A DNA stretch of 6,926 bases from JAVBNF01 sp031551725 (GTDB taxonomy: Bacteria; Bacteroidota; Bacteroidia; Bacteroidales; P3), in NCBI GenBank assembly GCA_031551725.1, contig JAVBNF010000024.1, positions 1 to 6,926 on the forward strand, written 5' to 3'. The position numbers and the translations under genes are program-made. How positions within the stretch are numbered: the stretch's first letter is position 1; each line of letters starts with the position of its first letter. Of the stretch, positions 1-5,283 are shown piece after piece. A model generated the notes under the pieces. That model did not search any database. It had not been told where the DNA came from and saw only the letters and a list, made by a program, of their open reading frames with translations.

Positions 1-396
1 CCAATATTCACAAGCCAACGGATCGGCCTGATTAGCGGAATTATTCATTGGCCCAGGACCCGGACAGTAATACAAGTTTTTCGAAGCGGCAAAGGTGTTT
101 ACACTTGATGTGGGAACATTTGGAACAACAGGATTATCCAAACCCTTGCGATACCGCAAATTCTCCGCCATCCAACGTTTGCCGTCGGGCATAATCACGG
201 TTTTGTAGGTTTCGCCGTCGCGCGAGTCGGTGAAATCGGGGGCGGGGGTTTGGGCAAATACCGGCAGAAATGCAAAAATACAGAATTGCAGAAAAATGAT
301 AAATGGGATGACCCGTAGGGGCACCCCTTGCGGGTGCCCTTTTGATGGGCGATACGCCCGTACAGCCGCAGCCGATAATTGTAAATTTGTTTTCAT
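1..396 (-). CDS. Exported FISUMP-domain (Fib_succ_major paralogous domain) protein, N-terminal part only
   Basis: Partial gene: 132 codons are open from an ATG at 396-394 to the left window edge, with no stop. After a hydrophobic stretch (about residues 31-48, PFIIFLQFCIFAFLPVFA) and a likely signal-peptidase site near AQ-T/P, residues 58-81 read DSRDGETYKTV...GKRWMAENLRY. This is the opening signature of the FISUMP / Fibrobacter succinogenes major paralogous domain (TIGR02145/PF09603), and a YYCPG segment follows at 109-113. The family is made of secreted or surface proteins of unknown biochemical role that are common in Bacteroidota and Fibrobacterota. Residues 12-29 (VRAYRPSKGHPQGVPLRV) are encoded by a palindromic repeat and are unusual between a short N-terminus and the hydrophobic core. 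A GTG at codon 25, inside the repeat, would give a more normal signal peptide, so the start is uncertain. No promoter box lies directly upstream; transcription may come from the box at 738-745. Confidence 0.8.
   Translation of the reverse strand, partial: MKTNLQLSAAAVRAYRPSKGHPQGVPLRVIPFIIFLQFCIFAFLPVFAQTPAPDFTDSRDGETYKTVIMPDGKRWMAENLRYRKGLDNPVVPNVPTSSVNTFAASKNLYYCPGPGPMNNSANQADPLACEYW
312..363. repeat. REP-like twin-hairpin palindromic element inside a coding sequence
   Basis: Two GC-rich perfect hairpins sit side by side in an otherwise mixed-composition region. Hairpin 1 is GGGCACCC (319-326) with GGGTGCCC (332-339) around a 5-nt loop. Hairpin 2 is GGGCG (347-351) with CGCCC (355-359) around ATA. 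The flanks are CCCGTAGGG on one side and CCCGTAC on the other. This form is typical of small dispersed REP-type elements in Bacteroidota genomes (family resemblance from memory, not searched). It is read through in frame by the minus-strand gene. The exact borders are a judgement. Confidence 0.65.
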
Positions 397-433
397 GTTG
401 TGTTATTTAATTGTTTTTATGTTTGAGTCAACC

Positions 434-450
434 GAGACCCTACGGGTCTC
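434..450. repeat. 17-bp perfect palindrome (7-bp arms, 3-nt centre)
   Basis: GAGACCCTACGGGTCTC has arms GAGACCC and GGGTCTC around TAC. It lies in the leader of the minus-strand FISUMP gene, 38 nt before its ATG. It shares the CCCTACGGG core (either strand) with the edge of the REP-like element at 312-320, so it may be a relative or remnant of the same repeat family. No T-run follows on either strand, so it does not look like an intrinsic terminator. Confidence 0.55.
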
Positions 451-457
451 AATGTGC

Positions 458-628
458 ATAAAAAAGGCGCGAGTTGAAATCTTATTTCTTAGAAGGTACG
501 ACCAAGCACCCATACGAGAATAAGACACAACTCACGCCGGAACACAGCATGAGCGTATCACTTATGAATTCTCTCGTATAAAAATTGGTCGTTTTTCTAA
601 GAAGAATTTAAGCTTACGCTTTTTTATT
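458..628. repeat. Inverted pair of diverged ~70-nt hairpin arms, possible structured RNA or bidirectional terminator
   Basis: Arm 1 (466-538) is a hairpin: GGCGCGAGTTG (466-476) pairs with CAACTCACGCC (528-538) with one mismatch, and TCTTATT (480-486) pairs with AATAAGA (519-525). Arm 2 (552-620) lies in opposite orientation, with AGCGTA (552-557) pairing TACGCT (615-620). Read in the same orientation the arms are homologous. Both carry an A-run, GCG, AAAT, TTCTTAGAA, ACGACCAA, ATACGAGA and ATAAG in the same order, separated by variable linkers. A 13-nt centre (539-551) separates them. Each arm read outward ends in six T: 465-460 on minus and 620-625 on plus. The arms can therefore fold separately, or pair with each other through 9+8+7+5 bp blocks. 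I do not recognise a named family. It could be a MITE-like repeat, a terminator pair or an ncRNA. Confidence 0.7.
460..538 (-). terminator. Candidate intrinsic terminator/attenuator on the minus strand
   Basis: On the minus strand the arm-1 stem (11 positions, one mismatch, extended by a further 7 bp) closes immediately before six T (465-460). This is the layout of a rho-independent terminator, although the hairpin is unusually long at 73 nt. It would stop transcripts coming from pyrG or from the box at 738-745 before the FISUMP gene at 396. The arm-2 sequence upstream can pair with the arm-1 interior and would compete with the stem, so attenuation is conceivable. Function is inferred from sequence form only. 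Confidence 0.45.
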
Positions 629-680
629 TATGTTTAGTTAGTGTTTTCTATATAATTAGTTTTAGTTTTTTATGTATGAG

Positions 681-728
681 ATACGATGTGGAGGCAATTC
701 TCGTACATCGTACATCTGATATCGTACA
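681..728. repeat. Short heptamer array TCGTACA with a facing inverted copy
   Basis: TCGTACA occurs at 701-707, 708-714 and 722-728, all in one 7-nt register; the unit at 715-721 (TCTGATA) is degenerate. Upstream, ATACGATGT (681-689) is the inverse of ACATCGTAC (705-713) apart from the last base, so the block can fold as a hairpin. It lies in the pyrG downstream spacer, just past the candidate minus-strand promoter. Function is unknown. Confidence 0.5.
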
Positions 729-737
729 TTCGTTCTA

Positions 738-745
738 CAAAGGTA
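738..745 (-). promoter_or_regulatory. Candidate Bacteroidota -7 promoter box TACCTTTG
   Basis: TACCTTTG on the minus strand matches the Bacteroidota TAnnTTTG -7 box exactly. It lies 32-39 nt beyond the pyrG stop codon and points toward the inverted-arm element and the FISUMP gene. No TTTG -33 box is seen at the usual 19-21 nt; the nearest TTG leaves a 26-nt gap. A start near 731 would give a roughly 335-nt leader, or a roughly 270-nt RNA if it ends at the T-run 465-460. Confidence 0.4.
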
Positions 746-776
746 AAAATAATTTTTGAATTTATTATTACCAATA

Positions 777-2402
777 TTACTTTTTCTTCTTGTTTTCTTT
801 CGCGTGTTTCATCACGGCTTCCACAAAAGCCACAAAGAGCGGATGTGGATTTATTACCGTGCTCGCATATTCCGGATGATATTGTACGCCGACGAAAAAC
901 GGATGATTTTTGATTTCTACGGCTTCTACCAAGCCTGTTGCCGGATTGGTACCGGAAGCTATCATGCCGTGTTTTTCGAAATCTGCAAGGAAATTATTGT
1001 TGAATTCGTAACGATGACGGTGACGTTCGGAAATGTTAGTGGCATCGTAGATTTTCGCTAAAAGCGAACCTTTTTTCAGTTTACACGGATAAGCACCTAA
1101 ACGCATAGAACCACCTTTGTGCGAAATGCGTTTTTGTTCTTCCATAATATCGATAACGGGATGTTTGGTCACAGGATTCATTTCCGTGCTGCAAGCATCT
1201 TTGTATTTCAACACATTGCGAGCAAATTCAATCACACTCATTTGCATGCCTAAACAAATTCCCAAAAATGGAATTTTGTTTTCGCGGGCGTATTGAACAG
1301 ATGTAATTTTTCCTTCAATGCCGCGTTTTCCAAAGCCGGGAGCCACTAAAATACCGTCGAAACCGCTTAAAATTTCTTTAACCGTTTTAGGACAAATGGT
1401 TTCGGAATGAATCATTTTTACATTCACTTTGCATTGAAGCGAAGTTCCTGCATGAATAAAGGCTTCGGAGATAGATTTGTAAGCATCTTTCAGCTCCACA
1501 TATTTCCCGACAAGCGCAATATTTACGTTTTGTTTCGGATTCTCGAATTTATGCACAAAAGCCTTCCATGATTTCATGTCGGGCTTTTTGCCGCCTTTCA
1601 TCTTCAGCTTGCGCAAAACCTGTACGTCCAGTGCTTCTTCTTGCATAAGTAAAGGTACTTGATATATTGATTTTGCATCAATAGATTCGATTACACATGG
1701 ACGTTCTACATTGCAGAACAAAGCTACTTTTTGGCGTAAGCTGTCATTTAACGGATGTTCGGTACGACAAACGATGATATCGGGCTGAACGCCCAATTCG
1801 AGCATCATTTTCACAGAATGCTGTGTCGGTTTTGTTTTTAATTCGCCGGCAGCAGCCAAAAATGGCACATAAGTTAAATGGATAACCATACAGCGGTCGC
1901 CCAATTCCCAACGCATTTGGCGTACAGCCTCCACATAAGGCAGCGATTCGATATCGCCAACGGTTCCGCCGATTTCGGTGATTACAAAATCCCATTTGCC
2001 GTTTTTCTCAAATGAGCGGATGCGGTTTTTGATTTCGTCGGTGATATGTGGAATCACTTGTACGGTTTCTCCAAGATAATCGCCGCGGCGTTCTTTTTCG
2101 ATAACGGTTTGATATACGCGTCCGGTTGTTACACTGTTTGCTTGCGAAGTGCGAACATTGGTAAAACGTTCGTAATGACCGAGGTCGAGGTCGGTTTCGG
2201 CGCCGTCTTCGGTCACATAGCATTCGCCGTGCTCGTAGGGGTTAAGCGTTCCCGGATCCACATTGATGTATGGATCTAATTTTTGGATGGTCACGGTGTA
2301 GCCGCGTTCCAACAACAATTTGGCTAAAGAAGCCGAAATAATACCTTTTCCGAGTGATGATGTAACGCCTCCGGTTACAAAAATGTAGCGTGTTTCTGAC
2401 AT
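777..2402 (-). CDS. pyrG: CTP synthase (glutamine-hydrolysing)
   Basis: Makes CTP from UTP, ATP and glutamine, the last step of de novo pyrimidine nucleotide synthesis; cytosolic tetramer. The product is 541 aa, normal for the family and intact. The N-terminal amidoligase domain (about 1-265) has the P-loop GGVTSSLGKG at 11-20 and the Mg/UTP region DLDLGHYERF at 71-80, with E143 in TEIGGTVGD. The C-terminal class-I glutaminase domain (about 293-535) has the nucleophile elbow GICLGMQ (Cys383) and the GVQYHPE motif (His509, Glu511). The ATG at 2402-2400 gives MSETRYIFVTGG, the standard family start; a TTG 15 nt upstream is in frame but has no support. The lysine-rich tail (KENKKKK) is ordinary. 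No strong promoter box was found in the 100 nt upstream. The gene is separated from the broken MuF-C-like gene by 100 nt. Confidence 0.98.
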   Translation of the reverse strand: MSETRYIFVTGGVTSSLGKGIISASLAKLLLERGYTVTIQKLDPYINVDPGTLNPYEHGECYVTEDGAETDLDLGHYERFTNVRTSQANSVTTGRVYQTVIEKERRGDYLGETVQVIPHITDEIKNRIRSFEKNGKWDFVITEIGGTVGDIESLPYVEAVRQMRWELGDRCMVIHLTYVPFLAAAGELKTKPTQHSVKMMLELGVQPDIIVCRTEHPLNDSLRQKVALFCNVERPCVIESIDAKSIYQVPLLMQEEALDVQVLRKLKMKGGKKPDMKSWKAFVHKFENPKQNVNIALVGKYVELKDAYKSISEAFIHAGTSLQCKVNVKMIHSETICPKTVKEILSGFDGILVAPGFGKRGIEGKITSVQYARENKIPFLGICLGMQMSVIEFARNVLKYKDACSTEMNPVTKHPVIDIMEEQKRISHKGGSMRLGAYPCKLKKGSLLAKIYDATNISERHRHRYEFNNNFLADFEKHGMIASGTNPATGLVEAVEIKNHPFFVGVQYHPEYASTVINPHPLFVAFVEAVMKHAKENKKKK

Positions 2403-2468
2403 GATACCTAAAAACAAAATTGTTTATAAGTACACAAATTTCGGAAAGATTTTTGAATAAAACAAGTA

Positions 2469-2483
2469 AAAGTTTTTAACTTT
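2469..2483 (-). terminator. Weak AT-rich hairpin, possible terminator of the comM operon
   Basis: AAAGTT-AAA-AACTTT forms a 6-bp hairpin followed on the minus strand by T and A residues (TTTACTTGTTTT further on). It lies 20 nt past the stop of the MuF-C-like gene and 67 nt before the pyrG start. The stem is AT-rich and the T-run is broken, so this is only a weak candidate. Confidence 0.25.
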
Positions 2484-2502
2484 ATGAAATTGGAAGTGAA
2501 AA

Positions 2503-3119
2503 TCAATTATATTTTTTGAATTTTTTAATGTTTTTCTTGGCCAAATCGAGTTCTTTTTGTAAATTTGCAGAAGAGAAGCCTTGCATTTTATTTCCGCTTG
2601 CATTCAGATGGGTTGAATGAGTTGAAATAAAATTCAGGGCTTTCTTTTTATCCGCCCATTGTAAAAGCTTGTCTTTACTATTAATCCAATCCACGATTCC
2701 TTGTTTATTATCTTTTGGAAAAATTGTTTTAACACTATTTATTTCAATGTTATATTTTCGTATTTTATCTTTCTTTTGTACACGTATTACCGCTATGAAA
2801 TTACTTTTTCGATGTTGTAACTCTGTTAATAACACCTTACCCCCATCTTTTTTTGTACTATCAAAAATAGCAATAGGATTTTGAATTGCATTAGGCAAAT
2901 CTTTTAATGCTTTTATATCAAAAGGATGATGATAATCGTTTCCGGCTTTTAGTAAAAGTCGCTCTGCGCTTAATTCAATTGGTAGATTTGCAATTCCGGC
3001 AGAGAGCATGTTTTATTTGGATATCCAAGTTTGAAAATGTGTTTGTGAGACAGTTTCCCGGATATTAAAAATTCTAATTCTTGATTAAAATTTTTGTTGA
3101 TAATGTGTTTTGGCATCAT
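2503..3119 (-). pseudogene. MuF-C-like (BECR-fold type) domain protein, split by a 1-nt frameshift
   Basis: Two overlapping minus-strand frames together read as one protein. The first (ATG 3119, 49 codons to TAA at 2972-2970) gives 36 residues ending HIFKLGYPNK. The second, from 3009 to TGA at 2505-2503, gives 168 aa starting MLSAGIANLPIELSAERL. One extra A in the AAAA run at 3014-3011 would join them as ...GYPNKNMLSAGI..., about 205 aa. The pattern HIFxLGxP...SAGIxxLPIEL..., then HPFD...LPNAIQNPIAIFDS, LLTEL, INSVKTIFPKDN and WADKKKALNFIS matches, from memory, the phage MuF C-terminal / PBECR nuclease-like domains found alone in many Bacteroidota. The family is thought to be toxin-like; no catalytic residue is assigned here. 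Its ATG is 1 nt past the comM stop, so translation is probably coupled. It may be a sequencing error, a decayed gene, or two reinitiating products. Confidence 0.6.
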
Positions 3120-3120
3120 T

Positions 3121-4659
3121 TTATTTCCCCCACGCATCTCTATCCAAACTCCGAAAATGAATCGCTTCCGACAAATGTTCGAGCGAAATATGTTCACTTT
3201 GCGCTAAATCGGCAATGGTGCGCGAAACCTTTAAAATCCGGTCGTATGCCCGCGCCGAAAGTCCTAATCGCTGCATGGCGAGTTTTATTGTATTGCGGCA
3301 TTCTTCATTCAACACACAATGTTTGGCAATTAGTTTCGACGACATTTGCGCATTGCAATGAATATTTGCTTCTTCCTTAAAGCGTTGCTCCTGAATGTTG
3401 CGTGCTGCAATCACACGTTCGCGAATTGTAGCACTGCTCTCACCTGTAGGTGCTTGCGACATTTCCCGGAAGGAAACCGGCACCACTTCTACGTGCAAAT
3501 CAATACGATCTAACAGCGGACCGGAAATTTTATTTAGGTATTTTTGCACACTGCCAGCCTGACAAGAGCATGCTTTTTCCGGATGATTGTAGTACCCACA
3601 CTGACAGGGGTTCATGGCCGCCACAAGCATAAACCCGGCCGGATAATCAATTGTCATCCGCGCCCGGGCAATAGTCACGTGGCGATCTTCCATCGGTTGG
3701 CGCATGACTTCGAGCACCGAACGTTTAAATTCCGGAAGCTCGTCAAGGAACAGCACGCCGTTGTGTGATAATGAAATTTCACCCGGTTGTGGATTAGAGC
3801 CGCCTCCAACCAACGCAGCATCGCTGATAGAGTGATGTGGTGAGCGAAAAGGACGAACGGAAATCAGTCCGTTTTGTCGGCCCATTTTTCCGGCAACGGA
3901 ATGGATTTTAGTGGTTTCGAGCGCTTCGTGCAGCGTAAGCGGCGGCAGGATGGAAGGCAGACGCTTGGCCAGCATGGTTTTTCCGGAACCCGGTGGGCCG
4001 ATTAAAATCACATTGTGCCCACCGGCTGCTGTAATTTCCAACGCTCGCTTGATATTGAGTTGTCCTTTCACATCCGAAAAATCAAATTCGTAGTTGCTTA
4101 GACCGTTAAAAAATGCTTCACGAGTATTAATGACAGTGGGTTCTATTAATTTTTCTCCATTGAAAAAGTCAATTACCTCACTAATATTTTCAACGCCTAA
4201 AACATCCAGATTTGAAACAATCCCGGCTTCGGGTGCATTTTCTTTCGGAAGGATAAAACCTTTGTACCCTTTGCGTTGTGCTTCAATGGCAATGGGCAGA
4301 CTTCCGCGGATGGGGCGTAAATTTCCGTCGAGCGACAACTCTCCCATGATGATATATTTTTCTATTTCGTCGGACTTGACTTGCTCGGATGCTGCCAGAA
4401 TACCCATTGCGATGGTTAAATCGTAAGCCGAACCTTCCTTGCGGATATCGGCCGGCGCCATGTTGATAACGATTTTTTTGCCGGGGAGGCGGTATCCGCT
4501 TTCGCTTAAAGCGGATTCAATCCGTTGTACACTTTCTCGAACAGCGTTATCGGGAAGTCCTACCATGGTGAAGCTAACGCCCAGTTCTACACTTGTTTCT
4601 ACCGTGATGGTAATTGCATTTACGCCAAAAATGGCGCTTCCAAAAGTTTTTGCTAACAT
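3121..4659 (-). CDS. comM: ComM/YifB family AAA+ helicase (magnesium chelatase-like)
   Basis: Hexameric AAA+ protein that, in characterised relatives, drives branch migration to integrate incoming single-stranded DNA during natural transformation. The product is 512 aa, family length. Domains in order: Lon-like/ChlI N-terminal domain (about 1-170, with GLPDNAVRES and NMAPADIRKEGSAYDL); AAA+ core (about 193-395) with Walker A GPPGSGKT (221-228), Walker B VLFLDE (302-307), a cysteine cluster at 352, 354, 364 and 366, and LDRIDLHVEV (383-392); and a C-terminal Mg-chelatase domain (about 405-510) with GLSARAYDRILKVSRTIADL and the usual ending RSLDRDAWGK. I chose the ATG at 4659-4657 because MLAKTFGSAIFGVNAITITVE is the conserved start. 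An in-frame ATG at 4725 lies upstream of the probable -7 box. The old name Mg chelatase is misleading for this family. The downstream MuF-C-like gene begins after 1 nt. Confidence 0.96.
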   Translation of the reverse strand: MLAKTFGSAIFGVNAITITVETSVELGVSFTMVGLPDNAVRESVQRIESALSESGYRLPGKKIVINMAPADIRKEGSAYDLTIAMGILAASEQVKSDEIEKYIIMGELSLDGNLRPIRGSLPIAIEAQRKGYKGFILPKENAPEAGIVSNLDVLGVENISEVIDFFNGEKLIEPTVINTREAFFNGLSNYEFDFSDVKGQLNIKRALEITAAGGHNVILIGPPGSGKTMLAKRLPSILPPLTLHEALETTKIHSVAGKMGRQNGLISVRPFRSPHHSISDAALVGGGSNPQPGEISLSHNGVLFLDELPEFKRSVLEVMRQPMEDRHVTIARARMTIDYPAGFMLVAAMNPCQCGYYNHPEKACSCQAGSVQKYLNKISGPLLDRIDLHVEVVPVSFREMSQAPTGESSATIRERVIAARNIQEQRFKEEANIHCNAQMSSKLIAKHCVLNEECRNTIKLAMQRLGLSARAYDRILKVSRTIADLAQSEHISLEHLSEAIHFRSLDRDAWGK

Positions 4660-4706
4660 GTTTTCTGTTTTAAAAATAGTTCCTATATATATAAACGCAG
4701 AAAACG

Positions 4707-4714
4707 CAAAATTA
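4707..4714 (-). promoter_or_regulatory. Candidate comM -7 box TAATTTTG
   Basis: TAATTTTG on the minus strand matches TAnnTTTG, 48 nt before the comM ATG. This would give a leader of about 40 nt. No clear TTTG -33 box lies at 19-21 nt, so confidence rests on the -7 box and its position. It supports the downstream comM start over the ATG at 4725. Confidence 0.45.
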
Positions 4715-4757
4715 TTTCTTAACAAATGTTAAAAATTTGTTAAAATTTCATATTATT

Positions 4758-4810
4758 TGAAAATTAGGGCGGCATATTTCAAAAATATACTAAGAAAACG
4801 CCTAATTTCA
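4758..4810. repeat. Nested imperfect inverted repeat in the comM/R-M spacer
   Basis: AATTAGG (4762-4768) pairs with CCTAATT (4801-4807). The pairing extends outward with one mismatch to 4758/4810 and inward past a bulged G to CG/CG. Inside, ATATTT (4774-4779) and AAATAT (4783-4788) form a second stem around CAA. This gives a hairpin of about 53 nt with no T-run. It may mark a module border or a regulatory structure. Confidence 0.4.
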
Positions 4811-4853
4811 GACGACTAAAAAATATTGGGTTCCAATTCCAATGTTATCTTTC

Positions 4854-4907
4854 TTTTTATCTAAAAAAATCTGACAAAAAATTTGGATATCCAATATTTT
4901 TATCTAA
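4854..4907 (+). repeat. Direct repeat TTTTTATCTAA (two copies, 43 bp apart)
   Basis: TTTTTATCTAA occurs at 4854-4864 and 4897-4907. Each copy is followed by a TGACAA half-site (4872-4877 and 4921-4926), although the spacing differs (7 and 13 nt). The second copy runs into the -7 box of the controller promoter. The copies may be a duplicated regulatory segment, but AT-richness makes chance similarity possible. Confidence 0.35.
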
Positions 4908-4912
4908 TTTTG
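4882..4912 (+). promoter_or_regulatory. Promoter of the R-M operon (TTTG-N19-TAATTTTG)
   Basis: TTTG at 4882-4885 and TAATTTTG at 4905-4912 are separated by 19 nt, matching the Bacteroidota -33/-7 promoter consensus (TTTG, 19-21 nt, TAnnTTTG). Transcription would start near 4919, leaving a leader of about 26 nt before the HTH gene. The -33 box overlaps a perfect 12-bp palindrome, TTGGATATCCAA (4883-4894). The -7 box overlaps the inverted repeat at 4910-4926. Confidence 0.7.
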
Positions 4913-4926
4913 TCAATTATTGACAA
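4910..4926. promoter_or_regulatory. Putative controller-protein operator TTGTCAA-TTA-TTGACAA
   Basis: A perfect inverted repeat of 7-bp arms around TTA spans the end of the -7 box and the predicted transcription start, 19 bp before the HTH gene. This position and size suit binding by a dimeric Xre-type repressor that shuts off its own operon. A single half-site (TGACAA, 4872-4877) lies upstream. The assignment is inferred from position and symmetry. Confidence 0.6.
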
Positions 4927-4944
4927 GTTTAAATTTTCAAGTAA

Positions 4945-5283
4945 ATGAAAGCAATTTTCGGAGAATATATAAGACAGTTACGAACAGATAAAGGTTTGAC
5001 CTTGACACAGCTTGCAGCACGGTTGGAACTTGATTCTGCAAATCTTAGTAAAATAGAGAATGGGAAGCGCGAATTTGATGAAAAACGCTTAATAAAACTC
5101 GCAAGCACATTTAATCTCGATATTGAGAAATTGAAAGTTGAATACTTTGGCAATCAATTTGCAAAAAAAATGTACGAGTATAACTGCTCAACAGAAACCT
5201 TAATTGTTGCTGAAGAAAAAGTGAATTATCTAAAAAGCACGAATGCAAAACGAGCACAAATTGAATTTGGCGATGAAAAATAA
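4945..5283 (+). CDS. Xre/Cro-type HTH regulator, probable R-M controller protein
   Basis: A 112-aa protein whose first ~65 residues are a lambda-repressor-like (HTH_3/Xre) DNA-binding domain. The helix-turn-helix covers LTQLAARLELDSANLSKIENGKR (about 20-42), with SANLSKIENGKR as the recognition helix. The remaining ~45 residues (KKMYEYNCSTETLIVAEEKVNYLK...) look helical and have no motif I recognise; classic C proteins are shorter, about 80 aa. As the first gene of an operon with a DNA methyltransferase, it most likely sets the timing of methylase and endonuclease expression and represses itself through the inverted repeat at 4910-4926. Its stop overlaps the methyltransferase start by 11 nt, indicating coupled translation. 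Codons are AT-rich compared with comM. No Shine-Dalgarno sequence precedes the ATG, as is common in Bacteroidota. Confidence 0.85.
   Translation: MKAIFGEYIRQLRTDKGLTLTQLAARLELDSANLSKIENGKREFDEKRLIKLASTFNLDIEKLKVEYFGNQFAKKMYEYNCSTETLIVAEEKVNYLKSTNAKRAQIEFGDEK

Larger units (their letters stand above)
397..776. other. 380-bp intergenic region without protein gene
   Basis: This spacer lies between the FISUMP gene start and the pyrG stop, both on the minus strand. It holds the palindrome at 434-450, the inverted-arm element at 458-628, an AT-rich stretch at 629-680, the heptamer array at 681-728 and the -7 box at 738-745. Open frames here on either strand have no recognisable protein character and cut across the palindromes. 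Confidence 0.7.

Noticed and set aside
230..523. Plus-strand open frame of 97 codons overlapping the FISUMP gene and its leader
   Set aside because: It runs antisense through a recognised FISUMP start, the REP-like hairpins and arm 1 of the inverted repeat, and its translation has no protein-like character.
466..620. 6S-like RNA, retron ncRNA, integron attC site or CRISPR for the inverted-arm element
   Set aside because: A rod with bulges can be drawn, but no known 6S signature could be confirmed. There is no reverse transcriptase nearby, no RYYYAAC/GTTRRRY box pair in the right order, and only two arms without regular spacers.
2403..2417. Extension of pyrG to an upstream in-frame TTG at 2417
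   Set aside because: The ATG at 2402 gives the conserved MSETRYIFVTGG start; the five extra residues have no family support.
3911..4426. Plus-strand open frames opposite comM
   Set aside because: They are antisense shadows of the conserved AAA+ core and linker, without recognisable domains or promoter.
4660..4725. Extension of comM to an ATG at 4725
   Set aside because: The conserved family start is MLAKTFGS at 4659, and the longer start would lie upstream of the probable -7 box at 4707-4714.
4929..5153. Minus-strand open frame of 74 codons opposite the HTH gene
   Set aside because: It is fully antisense to a well-supported HTH domain and overlaps its operator and start; low-complexity serine/phenylalanine content is typical of a shadow frame.
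5243..5272. Methyltransferase start at the in-frame ATG 5243
   Set aside because: It would add ten non-conserved residues lying inside the HTH gene; the ATG at 5273 places motif I at the usual distance and matches the compact overlaps of this operon.
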